Source: Gammaproteobacteria bacterium (GTDB lineage: Bacteria; Pseudomonadota; Gammaproteobacteria; Pseudomonadales; Pseudomonadaceae). Taken from it: a stretch of 64,000 nt of DNA. Positions 24,662-34,000 of this stretch are shown here, in pieces. Where the stretch lies: contig JAHJXZ010000011.1 of the NCBI GenBank assembly GCA_018827205.1, positions 1-64,000 of the forward strand, read 5' to 3'. The translations under genes and the position numbers were made by a program. The notes under the pieces were generated by a model. The model searched no databases, had not been told where the DNA came from, and saw only the letters and a program-made list of their open reading frames with translations. Numbering within the stretch: the first letter of the stretch is position 1; the number at the start of each line of letters is the position of its first letter.

Positions 24662-27600
24662 GCTCACCCCCACACAGCTGATAAAAAGCAGCCAGAGCTG
24701 GTACAGCCTCTTGTGCATCCGGGTTACTGGCCAAAGCAGCATCCCCGACACAAATCAGCATCTGCCTTTGCCGGCTCATGGCCACGTTCATACGATTTGG
24801 CAAACGCAGGAAACCAAACTGACGGTTCAGTTGCAGCTCACGCTCATCCCCCTCGCTGGCAGCAGCTCGCACCGAGCGATTTGGCTGGAAACTGCGCACG
24901 CAAGACAGCAGCACCACATCGAACTCCTTGCCCTGGAAGGCATCCACCGAGCCAACCCGCAAGCGTTCCTCTGCAACCACGCTTCCATCTGCCTGCACCT
25001 TGCGGGTCAACTTGAACTGCTCATGCGGCTCGTAGCCCCCCTCGCGCTTTACCATCAAGGGAGTACCGTCGATTTTCTGCTGAGCGAGCTTCTCCATGAT
25101 CAGATCGCGTTGTGCCGCGTAGAAAGTAATGATGCCAACAGACAACGCCTCACCGCCGGCCTGCATCAGCTTTACCACTTCGTCAGCAAGGCGCTGCGCC
25201 TCAATCTCTCGAATCCGGCTAGTTCCCCGGCGCTGATCACGCCCCTGCACCGCCGGCACATCAATCCACTGACAAACATGGCCACGGTAAGACTCCGCCA
25301 GCGGCCCCAGCCTGGAAAGTAGCTCCTGGCTGAATACAAACGCCTCTGCCGGCCTGCCGGAATGCAGAACCCCCAGGTTTTCACATTCGTAGAAGTGCTT
25401 ACTGACAAAGTTGCCCAAGACCGGATGCATGCGGAACTGGGTATCAAGCATCACCACACGGCGAATCGAATCCTGCTTTTCCAGATCCAGCAGCTTGACC
25501 CGCATACGCTCGAAAAGACTAGAACGGAAAGCCGCCAGTTGCAGTTCGGTCAGTTCATGCTCCTCCTGCAACTGCCCCTCGATATCCGGCTCAAGCATGT
25601 GCGGGAGCTGGCGGTCATCACCCACCAGAACAATCCGCCGCTTGGCCATGGACATCGGAATAAACAGATCCAATGGATTGGCCCGGGCTGCCTCGTCGAT
25701 GACAACCGTATCGAACTCGATATCCGAGTTGGTGCTACTGGATACCTCTTTCAACATTTCCATCTGCTTGCCCGCAGCCTGCTGGCAGGTTGCACCGACC
25801 ACCATCGAATACTCATTGACTACAGCCCGCGCAGCGGAACGATCGGACTCCAGACTATCGACCAGTTGCTCCAAGACCCAGGCAACCCCTTGCTTGCGCT
25901 TGGCCATGCGGTCTTCCAGATAGCGATCCACCTCATCAAGCAGCGCTAGGCCATCAGGGTCTACCTGGCGTTTCAGCGCAGCCGGCCGGTAATCCGGCAA
26001 GTGCTGATCAAGCAACCGATCCTTCCAGATCTTCAGAGCCTGAAGGGTCGCCGGCTCAACGTGCGAGCTGTCGGCAAGTTCTTCCAGCAGGCGCAGTAGC
26101 TCCGGGGCCACACCTTTTTCATGGCGCTTGAGCCAGCTCAGCAGATCCCAGGCACGCTCGCCGCCATCATCGGTAAAGGCAGCAACCTCGACACGCAGAG
26201 CACGGATACGCCTGAGCAGCTGAGCAGGAGGCAGCCCTCCCGCAGCTGTAGCCGGCGCTTGACCAGCAAGCGTATCGATATACTCCTCGAGCTGACTTTC
26301 CAGCCGTGGTGGCAATACCAGGCCGCTTTGCTCCAGTTCACGCAAGTCATGCAAAAGGCGCTGGAACTCATCCGCCTGCTGCGCAGGGCCGGCACTCGCT
26401 ACCCGGGCAAGGGCCAACCTCGCGGACATGGCCCGCAACTGCTCAAGCTCAGGGAAGCGGCTGTATTCCTGCGCAATCTTGCGGTGCAAATGAACCGCCT
26501 GGCGTTCCAGCCAAGGCTCAATCAAAGCCGCCTGATCACTCTCGCCGTGCTTGCCGCCCACCCGCGCGCCCGGCAAGCCGAATACATCGCTACGCTCCAG
26601 TGCATTGTCGACGGCATCATGCTGAAAACTGCTGACCAGTACCTGCGCCGCAATATTCTGCTTCTCCGCTCGCTCACCCAGACAACGCTGCAATGCGGCA
26701 ATAACCTGGGTTTTACCGGTACCAGGAGGGCCGATGATGATTGCCAGATCAGGGGTATTGAGCGCGCAATCCAGCGCCAGCGCCTGCTTCTCGGTCGGTT
26801 TGCCACCCTTGAAAGACTCCAGTACATAAGGGGTCAGCCCGTTGAACGGGCGTCGCCGCGCAGCGGGAACCGCAACCCCTTCCAGCAACCATTTCAATTG
26901 CGGCAGCCGCTTGCCCGAGTCAATCGACTGCTTGGCTGCCAAGCGGCGCGTACCCATCGAGCGTTGACCGGCCAGAGACAGATACAACCAGCCCTCACCC
27001 GCTTTCGGCCGAATGTTGGTCTTAGTCGCCGCCTGTTTGAAAATCACGCAATCTGGCTCGAAGCGAATAGTCCCCCGCGGAGCATTGGCAGCCCCTTGAG
27101 CCTTCTCGGTTGAAAGCTCTTCCAGCCAGTCCGGGCGCTGATCGCCCAGATCAAACTGATCATTGCTGCTCAGCTCCAGATCGCGCCAGCGCTCACGGAA
27201 CGCCTGATACTGCTCCTGTGATTTGGGAATCAGACGCCAGGCATTGCCACGCCCCTCCTGAAAGCCCTGGCACTCGGCGTACGCCAGAGAGCGCAGACTC
27301 TCTGCCTGCTCTAAAGCTCTTTGCCACTCTTTAGCGTTGTAAAGATTCCAGAGTTCGAGATAGCTGGCGTTGTCACGCAGCGCCGCACTCAGCAGAGCCT
27401 GCTGACTGGCACTGCCGAGTGCAGCCGCAACAGAGGCATCCTTGAATTCAAATTGGCCAAGCAGGATGGAGAATGCACCATCACGATGGGTATGACGGTT
27501 AACACGCTTGAGCAGAAAACTGCCATCCTGGCGCTGCTCGACATCGGCACGCCAGCCATTACCCAGCAACTGAAAACCGCCCTTAGTAGCGGTGTTGCTG

Positions 27601-28040
27601 AAACGAGCAACCGTCAGCCAGTCACCCTCGGCCAGGCCCTGCACCACAAAGTGCTCGACAAACCAGCGACAGGCCAGTTCAACAGTGCTGTCGGCAATTT
27701 CGTGCTTAGCGTGTAGATCCTCAGCAAGCAGCTCATCAACGCCCAGTTCAAGCTGCATTGCCGTTACTTCAACCGGTGCGCAGTATTGCACCAGCAGCTT
27801 GTTTTTCTTCGTGCCGGTCAACAACCAGCGGGTCTGATCACGCAGGGCCAGAAGGCCAAACATTTCAGAATCAGCCTTGGTACAACTGACGCGGATGCGC
27901 ACATCCCCCTGCACCGCCAGCCAGTCATCCTGATAGCGCTGCAGGAAAATCGCCTGCCCGTCCTGCAAGGCATCCACGGACTCATCTGTAGAAAGCGCCA
28001 GCACATCGGCTGACAGCATGGGGAAATCTTTAAATTCCAT
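24645..28040 (-). CDS. Upf1/DNA2-like superfamily 1 helicase
   Basis: This 1,131-residue protein has an SF1B helicase core: Walker A GPPGTGKT at 437-444, motif II VIDEAARAN (D782, E783), motif III GDDRQLPH at 807-814, QFRMHP, and late motifs GSVDAFQGKEFDVVLLS and NVAMSRQRQ. About 230 residues are inserted between motifs I and II, mostly helical, as in COG1112 proteins. The N-terminal 400 residues are unassigned; they include a region that may be a beta-barrel. It starts 6 bp after the kinase stop. In defence systems COG1112 helicases occur with kinases (Mokosh) and with other partners; here kinase and helicase are separate proteins. It probably unwinds or tracks along RNA or DNA. Confidence 0.88.
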   Translation of the reverse strand: MEFKDFPMLSADVLALSTDESVDALQDGQAIFLQRYQDDWLAVQGDVRIRVSCTKADSEMFGLLALRDQTRWLLTGTKKNKLLVQYCAPVEVTAMQLELGVDELLAEDLHAKHEIADSTVELACRWFVEHFVVQGLAEGDWLTVARFSNTATKGGFQLLGNGWRADVEQRQDGSFLLKRVNRHTHRDGAFSILLGQFEFKDASVAAALGSASQQALLSAALRDNASYLELWNLYNAKEWQRALEQAESLRSLAYAECQGFQEGRGNAWRLIPKSQEQYQAFRERWRDLELSSNDQFDLGDQRPDWLEELSTEKAQGAANAPRGTIRFEPDCVIFKQAATKTNIRPKAGEGWLYLSLAGQRSMGTRRLAAKQSIDSGKRLPQLKWLLEGVAVPAARRRPFNGLTPYVLESFKGGKPTEKQALALDCALNTPDLAIIIGPPGTGKTQVIAALQRCLGERAEKQNIAAQVLVSSFQHDAVDNALERSDVFGLPGARVGGKHGESDQAALIEPWLERQAVHLHRKIAQEYSRFPELEQLRAMSARLALARVASAGPAQQADEFQRLLHDLRELEQSGLVLPPRLESQLEEYIDTLAGQAPATAAGGLPPAQLLRRIRALRVEVAAFTDDGGERAWDLLSWLKRHEKGVAPELLRLLEELADSSHVEPATLQALKIWKDRLLDQHLPDYRPAALKRQVDPDGLALLDEVDRYLEDRMAKRKQGVAWVLEQLVDSLESDRSAARAVVNEYSMVVGATCQQAAGKQMEMLKEVSSSTNSDIEFDTVVIDEAARANPLDLFIPMSMAKRRIVLVGDDRQLPHMLEPDIEGQLQEEHELTELQLAAFRSSLFERMRVKLLDLEKQDSIRRVVMLDTQFRMHPVLGNFVSKHFYECENLGVLHSGRPAEAFVFSQELLSRLGPLAESYRGHVCQWIDVPAVQGRDQRRGTSRIREIEAQRLADEVVKLMQAGGEALSVGIITFYAAQRDLIMEKLAQQKIDGTPLMVKREGGYEPHEQFKLTRKVQADGSVVAEERLRVGSVDAFQGKEFDVVLLSCVRSFQPNRSVRAAASEGDERELQLNRQFGFLRLPNRMNVAMSRQRQMLICVGDAALASNPDAQEAVPALAAFYQLCGGEHGCIR

Positions 28041-28046
28041 TTGCCA

Positions 28047-29489
28047 TCACCACCGGAACTGCCAGACGACTTTACTGGAGGGCAACCCGGAGTCCTTATG
28101 ACCTGACTTCGCCGGCTCACCTACATGGATCAGGAAGGGTTCCTCATCCTTGCCACGCAGGCTCTCCTTGAGCCCCTGATAACGCTGCAACGGTTTAATG
28201 GTTTCCCCGCGCTGCAACTGCAACTGGCTATCAGGCAGCGGGTAAATCCCCAGGCCTTTGTCGCTGTACTCGATGCGGACATGGTCAGCCGGCCAACGGT
28301 CATAGCTGAACGTCGGCAGCAAGCGCTTGAGCTCAACCTCCCCTCCCGACTGCAACCAGACCTTTCGCCCCGTCGCCACCAGCTCTTGAGGAATCTCCCC
28401 GTCCCCGTCCCCGTCCTGCTCGGCAGGCAAGGCAATGAATTCCTCAAACAGAACCAGACGGCTGTCAGCTGTCGCCTCACAGAAAAAACACTCCGCCTCG
28501 TCCGCTGCCCGCAAGTCCACTGGCAACAGGCTGTTACTGCCACAGTCCGGGCAGCAGTACATGCGCTCATCCACTTCAACCAGCGCCTCAAGCCACTCGG
28601 CTATAGCCGGGCGCTCATAGGGGCTGGCTCGCCCAGCCTCAAAGCAACGTCTAAACAGCTGGGGCAGCTTGCTGTGCTCCAGCAACTGCAGCGGCAGATT
28701 AACGAAGCAAGCGTTACTGTCGTCCGCGCTATCGTTGACCCAGGGGTGCTCACCGCGCAGCGCGGCGTCTTCGACTTCAGGCTCACCGTCACTGACCATC
28801 TCACCCTTGAACGGGTGGTTATGTGTCAGCAACTGATAGGCGATTACGGCGAAGCTCCAGCAGTCAGTCAGGCTGGACAGCAACGCCTCACCGCGCTCCA
28901 CTTCAGGTGCGCCATAGTCAACGGTATGCAGGTTCGAGCCGCTGTGGCTATCGAGGCTGATGTTGTCGCAGTCAATCAACCAGGTCTCGGCATGTGCAGC
29001 ATCGTCCGAGACAAAGATATTGCTCGGCGACAGATCACCGTAGAGCATGCCCCGCCCGTGCAACTGATTCAGCGTTCTGGCCATCTGGCCCAGAATGCGG
29101 ACACGCCGGCGCAAACCGCCCTGGCGCAGATAGTCTTCAGGTGCCTCTTCCTCAGCGTTAACAAAACTGTCCAGCAGCCCCTGCAAAGGCACCAGCCCGT
29201 CCATCAGTTCCATCACATAACCGCAACGCGGCTCAGCCAGGAGTGCAAGCGGTCTAGCCAGCTTCAAACCAGCCAGATCCTGCCGGGTCAGCCATTCAAT
29301 ATGCTCACGCCAACGACGGCGCGCCTGCTCATCCTTATTGGTAAAGCCCTTGATCAGAACCTGTGGGTACTGGGTACGGTAAACGATACCCTGTCCCCCG
29401 CTACTCAACTCACTCGTGAGCTCGTAAACCGAACCTTTACTGTCCTGCACCATGCGCGGCTTCTGCGGCGCGGCTTTGTTCGTGCTCAT
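28047..29489 (-). CDS. Ser/Thr protein kinase with zinc ribbon (TerY-P triad type)
   Basis: The kinase domain covers residues 20-300: glycine loop SSGGQG (30-34), catalytic Lys47 in LIKGF, catalytic loop YGDLSPSN (D152, N157; Tyr-Gly replaces the usual His-Arg), DFG-equivalent DCD at 173-175, and APE at 194-196. It looks active. After it, CCPDC (312-316) and CFFC (334-337) form a zinc ribbon, which is typical of kinases coupled to TerY-like vWA and PP2C proteins. Start ATG 29489 (MSTNKAAPQ); a TTG three codons earlier overlaps the phosphatase stop. Phosphorylation targets are probably operon partners such as the vWA protein, the helicase or the AAA+ motor. Confidence 0.88.
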   Translation of the reverse strand: MSTNKAAPQKPRMVQDSKGSVYELTSELSSGGQGIVYRTQYPQVLIKGFTNKDEQARRRWREHIEWLTRQDLAGLKLARPLALLAEPRCGYVMELMDGLVPLQGLLDSFVNAEEEAPEDYLRQGGLRRRVRILGQMARTLNQLHGRGMLYGDLSPSNIFVSDDAAHAETWLIDCDNISLDSHSGSNLHTVDYGAPEVERGEALLSSLTDCWSFAVIAYQLLTHNHPFKGEMVSDGEPEVEDAALRGEHPWVNDSADDSNACFVNLPLQLLEHSKLPQLFRRCFEAGRASPYERPAIAEWLEALVEVDERMYCCPDCGSNSLLPVDLRAADEAECFFCEATADSRLVLFEEFIALPAEQDGDGDGEIPQELVATGRKVWLQSGGEVELKRLLPTFSYDRWPADHVRIEYSDKGLGIYPLPDSQLQLQRGETIKPLQRYQGLKESLRGKDEEPFLIHVGEPAKSGHKDSGLPSSKVVWQFRW

Positions 29490-29494
29490 CTGCT

Positions 29495-30184
29495 TCAATC
29501 CGTTCTGAATATTCCAGCGATTGTCTTGTCATCGCCATGACGTGGAGTGGACCACCCGTTTAATTCCCGGGTCAGCCACTGGCGCATGCGGCGTTTGCTG
29601 CTGCTCAGCTGACGTTGATAAATCGCATCGAAGAATGGCTCCAGCTGTTCCGGAATCAGGTCATCCGAGATGCCATCGGTCATGAGCAACACGCCGTCAC
29701 CGGCCTGGCACAGCGCGAAAGTTAGGCTGCAGTCGGCCTCTGCCGCCTGCGCCAAGGTCGTGGTCAGATTGCCAAAGCCTTGGCGCGCATCAGTTACGAT
29801 TCTGAACACACCCTGACTCCTGACTAGCAATAAGCCATCGCCAACCTGGCCCGCCACACCGTGACCCTGATCGTTTACCCTGGCCCAGAGGCAGGTTGTT
29901 TCATGCAGCCGATAGCGCTCACCAAAGTGAGCCAGCCAGGCATCACGCAGGTTGTGGGCTACCGACTCATGGGCAATGCCACGCTGTTGGCGGGCGAGTT
30001 GCCTGAACAGTTGCACGGCTTTACGTGAACCCAGATGGCTCAGCGGGCGGCTGCCCAGTCCGTCAGCCACTGCAATGCACCTCCCGCCTGTGAGGCCGCT
30101 GACACACAGGGCATCTTGATTCGGTGAGCCGTCCAAAAAATGAGCAGGGCCCCGCACCGAAGCCCCGCTTGCCAACAAGCGCAT
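29495..30184 (-). CDS. PP2C-family protein phosphatase
   Basis: The 229-residue protein carries the PP2C metal motifs: VADGLGSRPLSHLGS (first Asp), AGDGVLLMTDGISDDL (later Asp), and GDDKTIAGI near the end. It starts RLLASGASVRGPAHF, with SPNQDALCV as the usual early Asn-Gln-Asp segment. The start overlaps the vWA stop as TGATG. Together with the next gene it gives the writer/eraser pair of the operon, and it is expected to reverse phosphorylation by the kinase and keep the system silent or reset it. Confidence 0.88.
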   Translation of the reverse strand: MRLLASGASVRGPAHFLDGSPNQDALCVSGLTGGRCIAVADGLGSRPLSHLGSRKAVQLFRQLARQQRGIAHESVAHNLRDAWLAHFGERYRLHETTCLWARVNDQGHGVAGQVGDGLLLVRSQGVFRIVTDARQGFGNLTTTLAQAAEADCSLTFALCQAGDGVLLMTDGISDDLIPEQLEPFFDAIYQRQLSSSKRRMRQWLTRELNGWSTPRHGDDKTIAGIFRTD

Positions 30185-30855
30185 CAGAACTCCCAGTCTT
30201 GATCGTCTGAGCTGGGGATCTGCAGTGGAGTTGATTGATTAGGCGTGGCCGACTGGCTGCGCGCGCTGACGCTCATAGTTACTGCGCGGAAGAACCGATA
30301 GATGTCGCCCGCATTTTCAGCGCGGAATAACGGGGCCTCTGGGTCATTGGCGAAGTCGCTGAGCATGGCTTCATCTGCATCAGCACCAATAGCCATAGCA
30401 AAACGAGTGGCCTTGGACGAACGCTCACCGTTGACCAGGCGAGCAAAGGGGGCTTGCCAGTCATCATTCGGGTAACCGTCGGAAACCAGCACGATTACCG
30501 GTTTGTAGGCTCGAGAGGGAATGCAGTCCTTGTCTTCGATCATGTCGTAAGCCAGTGTCAAAGCACCGCCCAATGGGGTCATACCCTCTGCTACCAGCCG
30601 CGTGAAGCCCTGTAGCTGATGAGCCGGTGTGAGCGGGAGGTTCAACTCAGCCTGGCTGCCGCCAAAGGTAATCAAGCTAACCTGAAGCTCAGCACGCAAA
30701 CGACTTTCGCCAGCAAAGCTGGTGATCATGTCCTTGAGCCCTTTGTTCAGGGCTTCGATCTTGCCATCGACCGACATACTGCCGCTGGTATCTGCCATTA
30801 CGATTATTGGCAGCGGGCGAGCGGTTTGGACTTGGAATTTTTTGAGTTCTGACAT
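30184..30855 (-). CDS. TerY-like von Willebrand factor A domain protein
   Basis: The 223-residue protein is a single vWA domain with a complete MIDAS site: DTSGS at 22-26, threonine in GMTPLGGALTLAYD, and the aspartate in VLVSDGYPNDDW. TerY-type proteins look like this. Start chosen at ATG 30855 (MSELKKFQ), which has AAGGA nine bases upstream; ATG 30861 is alternative. The predicted sigma-54 transcription start near 30,884 lies just upstream, which excludes the longer frame that opens at 30,975. It is the first gene of the seven-gene operon. Its MIDAS domain probably holds the complex together in a metal- and phosphorylation-dependent way. Confidence 0.88.
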   Translation of the reverse strand: MSELKKFQVQTARPLPIIVMADTSGSMSVDGKIEALNKGLKDMITSFAGESRLRAELQVSLITFGGSQAELNLPLTPAHQLQGFTRLVAEGMTPLGGALTLAYDMIEDKDCIPSRAYKPVIVLVSDGYPNDDWQAPFARLVNGERSSKATRFAMAIGADADEAMLSDFANDPEAPLFRAENAGDIYRFFRAVTMSVSARSQSATPNQSTPLQIPSSDDQDWEF

Positions 30856-30895
30856 TTTCATACTTCCTTGGTAATCAGGTGTTTCTGTCCTTTTA

Positions 30896-30910
30896 GCGCA
30901 TTCCGTGCCA
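30896..30910 (-). promoter_or_regulatory. sigma-54 type -24/-12 promoter of the TerY-P operon
   Basis: On the minus strand the sequence is TGGCACGGAATGCGC. GG (-24) and GC (-12) are at the exact sigma-54 spacing, and the first seven bases equal the consensus TGGCACG. Only the TT before the -12 GC is lost (GC instead). The predicted transcript starts near 30,884, giving a 24-29 nt leader that includes AAGGA. Confidence 0.65.
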
Positions 30911-31097
30911 ACTCGTGTTTTCCTTTGAAAACAGCATGTTACGTACTCGTAAAGGCCGAGGACATTACGACACAAGTAGCATCCCTTATGTCATGGTAAA
31001 TTTTTTTACGTCGCAAAACGGCCATGCCACCAAATAGCTGTCGATGGCTCAGCCAAGAAATACGCCTGTAGTTGGGATGATCCGTATACGGACTTAC

Positions 31098-34000
31098 TTA
31101 GATACGTCTCAACTCCACCAGAACATCCGTAGCCCAATTCTGCTCTGAGTTCTGCACCTTTGCTGTTTCGACCACTTTAGCCATATGCATCAGTTGATCT
31201 TGAGCCTCAAGGTCAAAGTCGAACCACATGTCTGCATGCGAGCCAAAACGGACCTGCCAATAGGCAATGCCTTGGTCGAACCTGACCCGAAGGCTCCTGC
31301 CGTCCTCAAATTCAAGATCAAGTCGGCGGCGGTGAGGGACATCGCGGTTTGATGTTTCAACCAGAAGATCGACGGCCTGACCCGCCATAGCCGACAGCCA
31401 TTTGCTGACGAAAAACTCAAAGTCGTCCTGCCTGGCCCAATCATCAAAGGCTTTGCGACCTTGCAGCTTTCCGGATTTGAAGAGCGTGGAAACCTGCAGC
31501 TGTGCATCGGCAGCGATACGCCCTTTTAGAAACTTGAACAAAGTACCCAAAATCGTGATCACGGCTGGGTTTTGGATGTATCGGTCCGAGTAGTTAATTC
31601 TGCTGATGGTTGCAGTTGTCATTACGTCAGCAATGAGCGGGTTCTCCGAGAGAAGCCCCCAGAAGCGCTCACCAAAAGTCAGCAAAGGGCCATTGAGTTC
31701 TTGGTGAATCGGCAAGTCGATGATCACGCTACCGTCGGAAGGCCTGCTCGCGGGGCTTGCAAGGTCAAATTCCGTCCAGCGAAGAGCAGGTTGAGATCGG
31801 GAAATAACCACAAGCGCATCACTCTGATGCCACTTAGGCCCAGGTATAACGGCCTGCTCAGAGCGCGAAGCCAGTGTGATTATCTCGCTTGCTCTGCTTG
31901 CCTGTACGGCAACATGCGTGTCTCGATCAGGCGAATAACAGCCGATACTTACGCCGAGTAGAGAAAGGCGCACCAGGTCCTGTAAAAGGTCTTCATCGGT
32001 GATGCCATTCGGCACAAGAAGCTCAACGGTCAGCTCATCAATATGCAAATAGCCATGGATCGCCTTACGGAACTGCGGGGCCAAGAGGTCCCATTCAGCC
32101 GGTTCCCCTGAGGCTACCAGTGTTAATTTCTCCACGCCCTCATTGATCAATCGACGCAGAACGGTCTCGATACTGCCAGGCGCATATTGCCCGTCTGCCA
32201 GGGAAAGCTTGTCTTCAGATGAAAGTCCTACGTAATGGACAAACTCATCACCGAGCCAGTCTAAAGCTAGTTTTCGGTCCAGCTTGTCATGGTCATGGCG
32301 GGTCTGGGAGTCCAACAAGCATTCGCTGCAACCACTCTCACAATGGGAACAGTGCAGAGTCTCAACCATCTTCCTAAGCAGATTTTCTATATGCAGCGGA
32401 GCGCTAGAGGCGAACCCGGCCCCTCCGCTGATTACATCGTAAAGCTGCAAAATTCTGATGGGCTGACCATTTTCCAGCTTACTTGGCCGCGTTGCATAAC
32501 CAAGCTCAGAAGCCGAAATCCCTAGTATCTCGCCAAGAGCTATGCGCATGGCAACAGCGAGAGTCATCGCGATACAACGCCCCTGGTCGTTGTCTGGGAT
32601 GTACTCGCCTTTGATAGGGTGCTGCAGCGTCAATTCAAAAACGTCAGTAAAGGAGGTAACACCCAGGCTGACGTTGGGGACAATATTGCCACTGCCTTGG
32701 CAAGGCAGCCGCTTATTGTTCTGGTCTTTATCGTCCTTACCAGGCCGGGGCGGAAAGTGCTCGCCAGAAGGTGAAAGACCCTGAGGGAAATCATCTGCTG
32801 TCAGCATAGATTCCGCGCGCCCACAGCTCATGCACAGGGCAAACCCAGCACCGTTCTCACCCGCACTGTGGTGAAAAACTTGACCATCCGCACCATAGGC
32901 CATCGAGCCTACGGCTGGATTTGGTAGCGGGGTTTTAGGGGCCTTAACAAAGACCCAGGCGGTTTCAACAGGAATAAACTTCTGATGCTGGATATCGTTT
33001 GAAGCTGACTGATAGGCATCAGAAACAAAACCAGATGGCTGCAGTACCTTGCGGATATTCGACGGCTTAATGACGGATAGGCATTCGTTATTAGTACAAA
33101 TTAGCTCATCAATTTTGACCAACCCTTCCTCATAGCCGAGCTCGCCGCAGACGTCACAACGCCACGCGATATCCATCTTCTGAGCTTCACTGCTGCCGGC
33201 ATTGAGATTATGCCAATGCAAAGAAACACCAGCGGACTTGAAGACTCGCCCATCCAAAACAATCTCGGCACCGGGCGCATACTCTCGAATGGCAATCGCG
33301 AGGTTGCGAGAGGGTAGCCCTTTATAACGCGACACGTTGTCCTCACGGTCGTGCTTTACCTTACTCCCGGCCCCTTTTTCACGGATGTAGTCCTCAATTG
33401 TGAAATTGTCGAAGTTGACTACATCTGTCGGAAATCCGTAGCCCGGCAGGAAGGTACGAGCAGATAAGTCACGGAGCAGGTATTCATTGCAGTGGCGGGC
33501 CTTCTCGACTTGAAGGCGCTTCAGGTATGGGCTGTTAGGCTTGGCCTGCTGTTCTTCAGACAGCAGATAGCAGTAGCTCCCCAGCCAGCGACCCTGCAGT
33601 TCTTTTAGCTGATCCATTGAACGCCTACGTAACTGATCTGGCGTAATCCCTGCCAGAGCAGTTCCTTTGACCAGCAACGAAAGCGCTTCATCAATGTCGC
33701 AAACAGCGAGGCCTAAACGCTCAAGAAAGCGATCGCACTGCGAACCCCCGGTAGTGTCGTCATAGAACCATTGCGCAGTGAGACTGGTTTTCTCGGTTTG
33801 AGTTGGGCCAACAACATTGCAGAGGAAGTCAGAAAGCAGCAATGAATTCACGTGCCGCTGCACAAGCCGAGCTGAGTTTAGAGCCACTGCGGGGGCAGGG
33901 ATTTTTGTTTCAAACGGCCAACTAGGGTTGGCGAAGACTTGCTGGTCGTGGGGATTGTTTTTGCAAAGCGTATAAGCGAGTGCTCTTGATTCTTTGCTAC

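Noticed and set aside
18880..30855. Assignment to Mokosh, BREX or DISARM
   Set aside because: Mokosh joins kinase and helicase differently and has a PLD partner. There is no PglX/BrxC, and no DrmB/DrmC or methylase in this operon.
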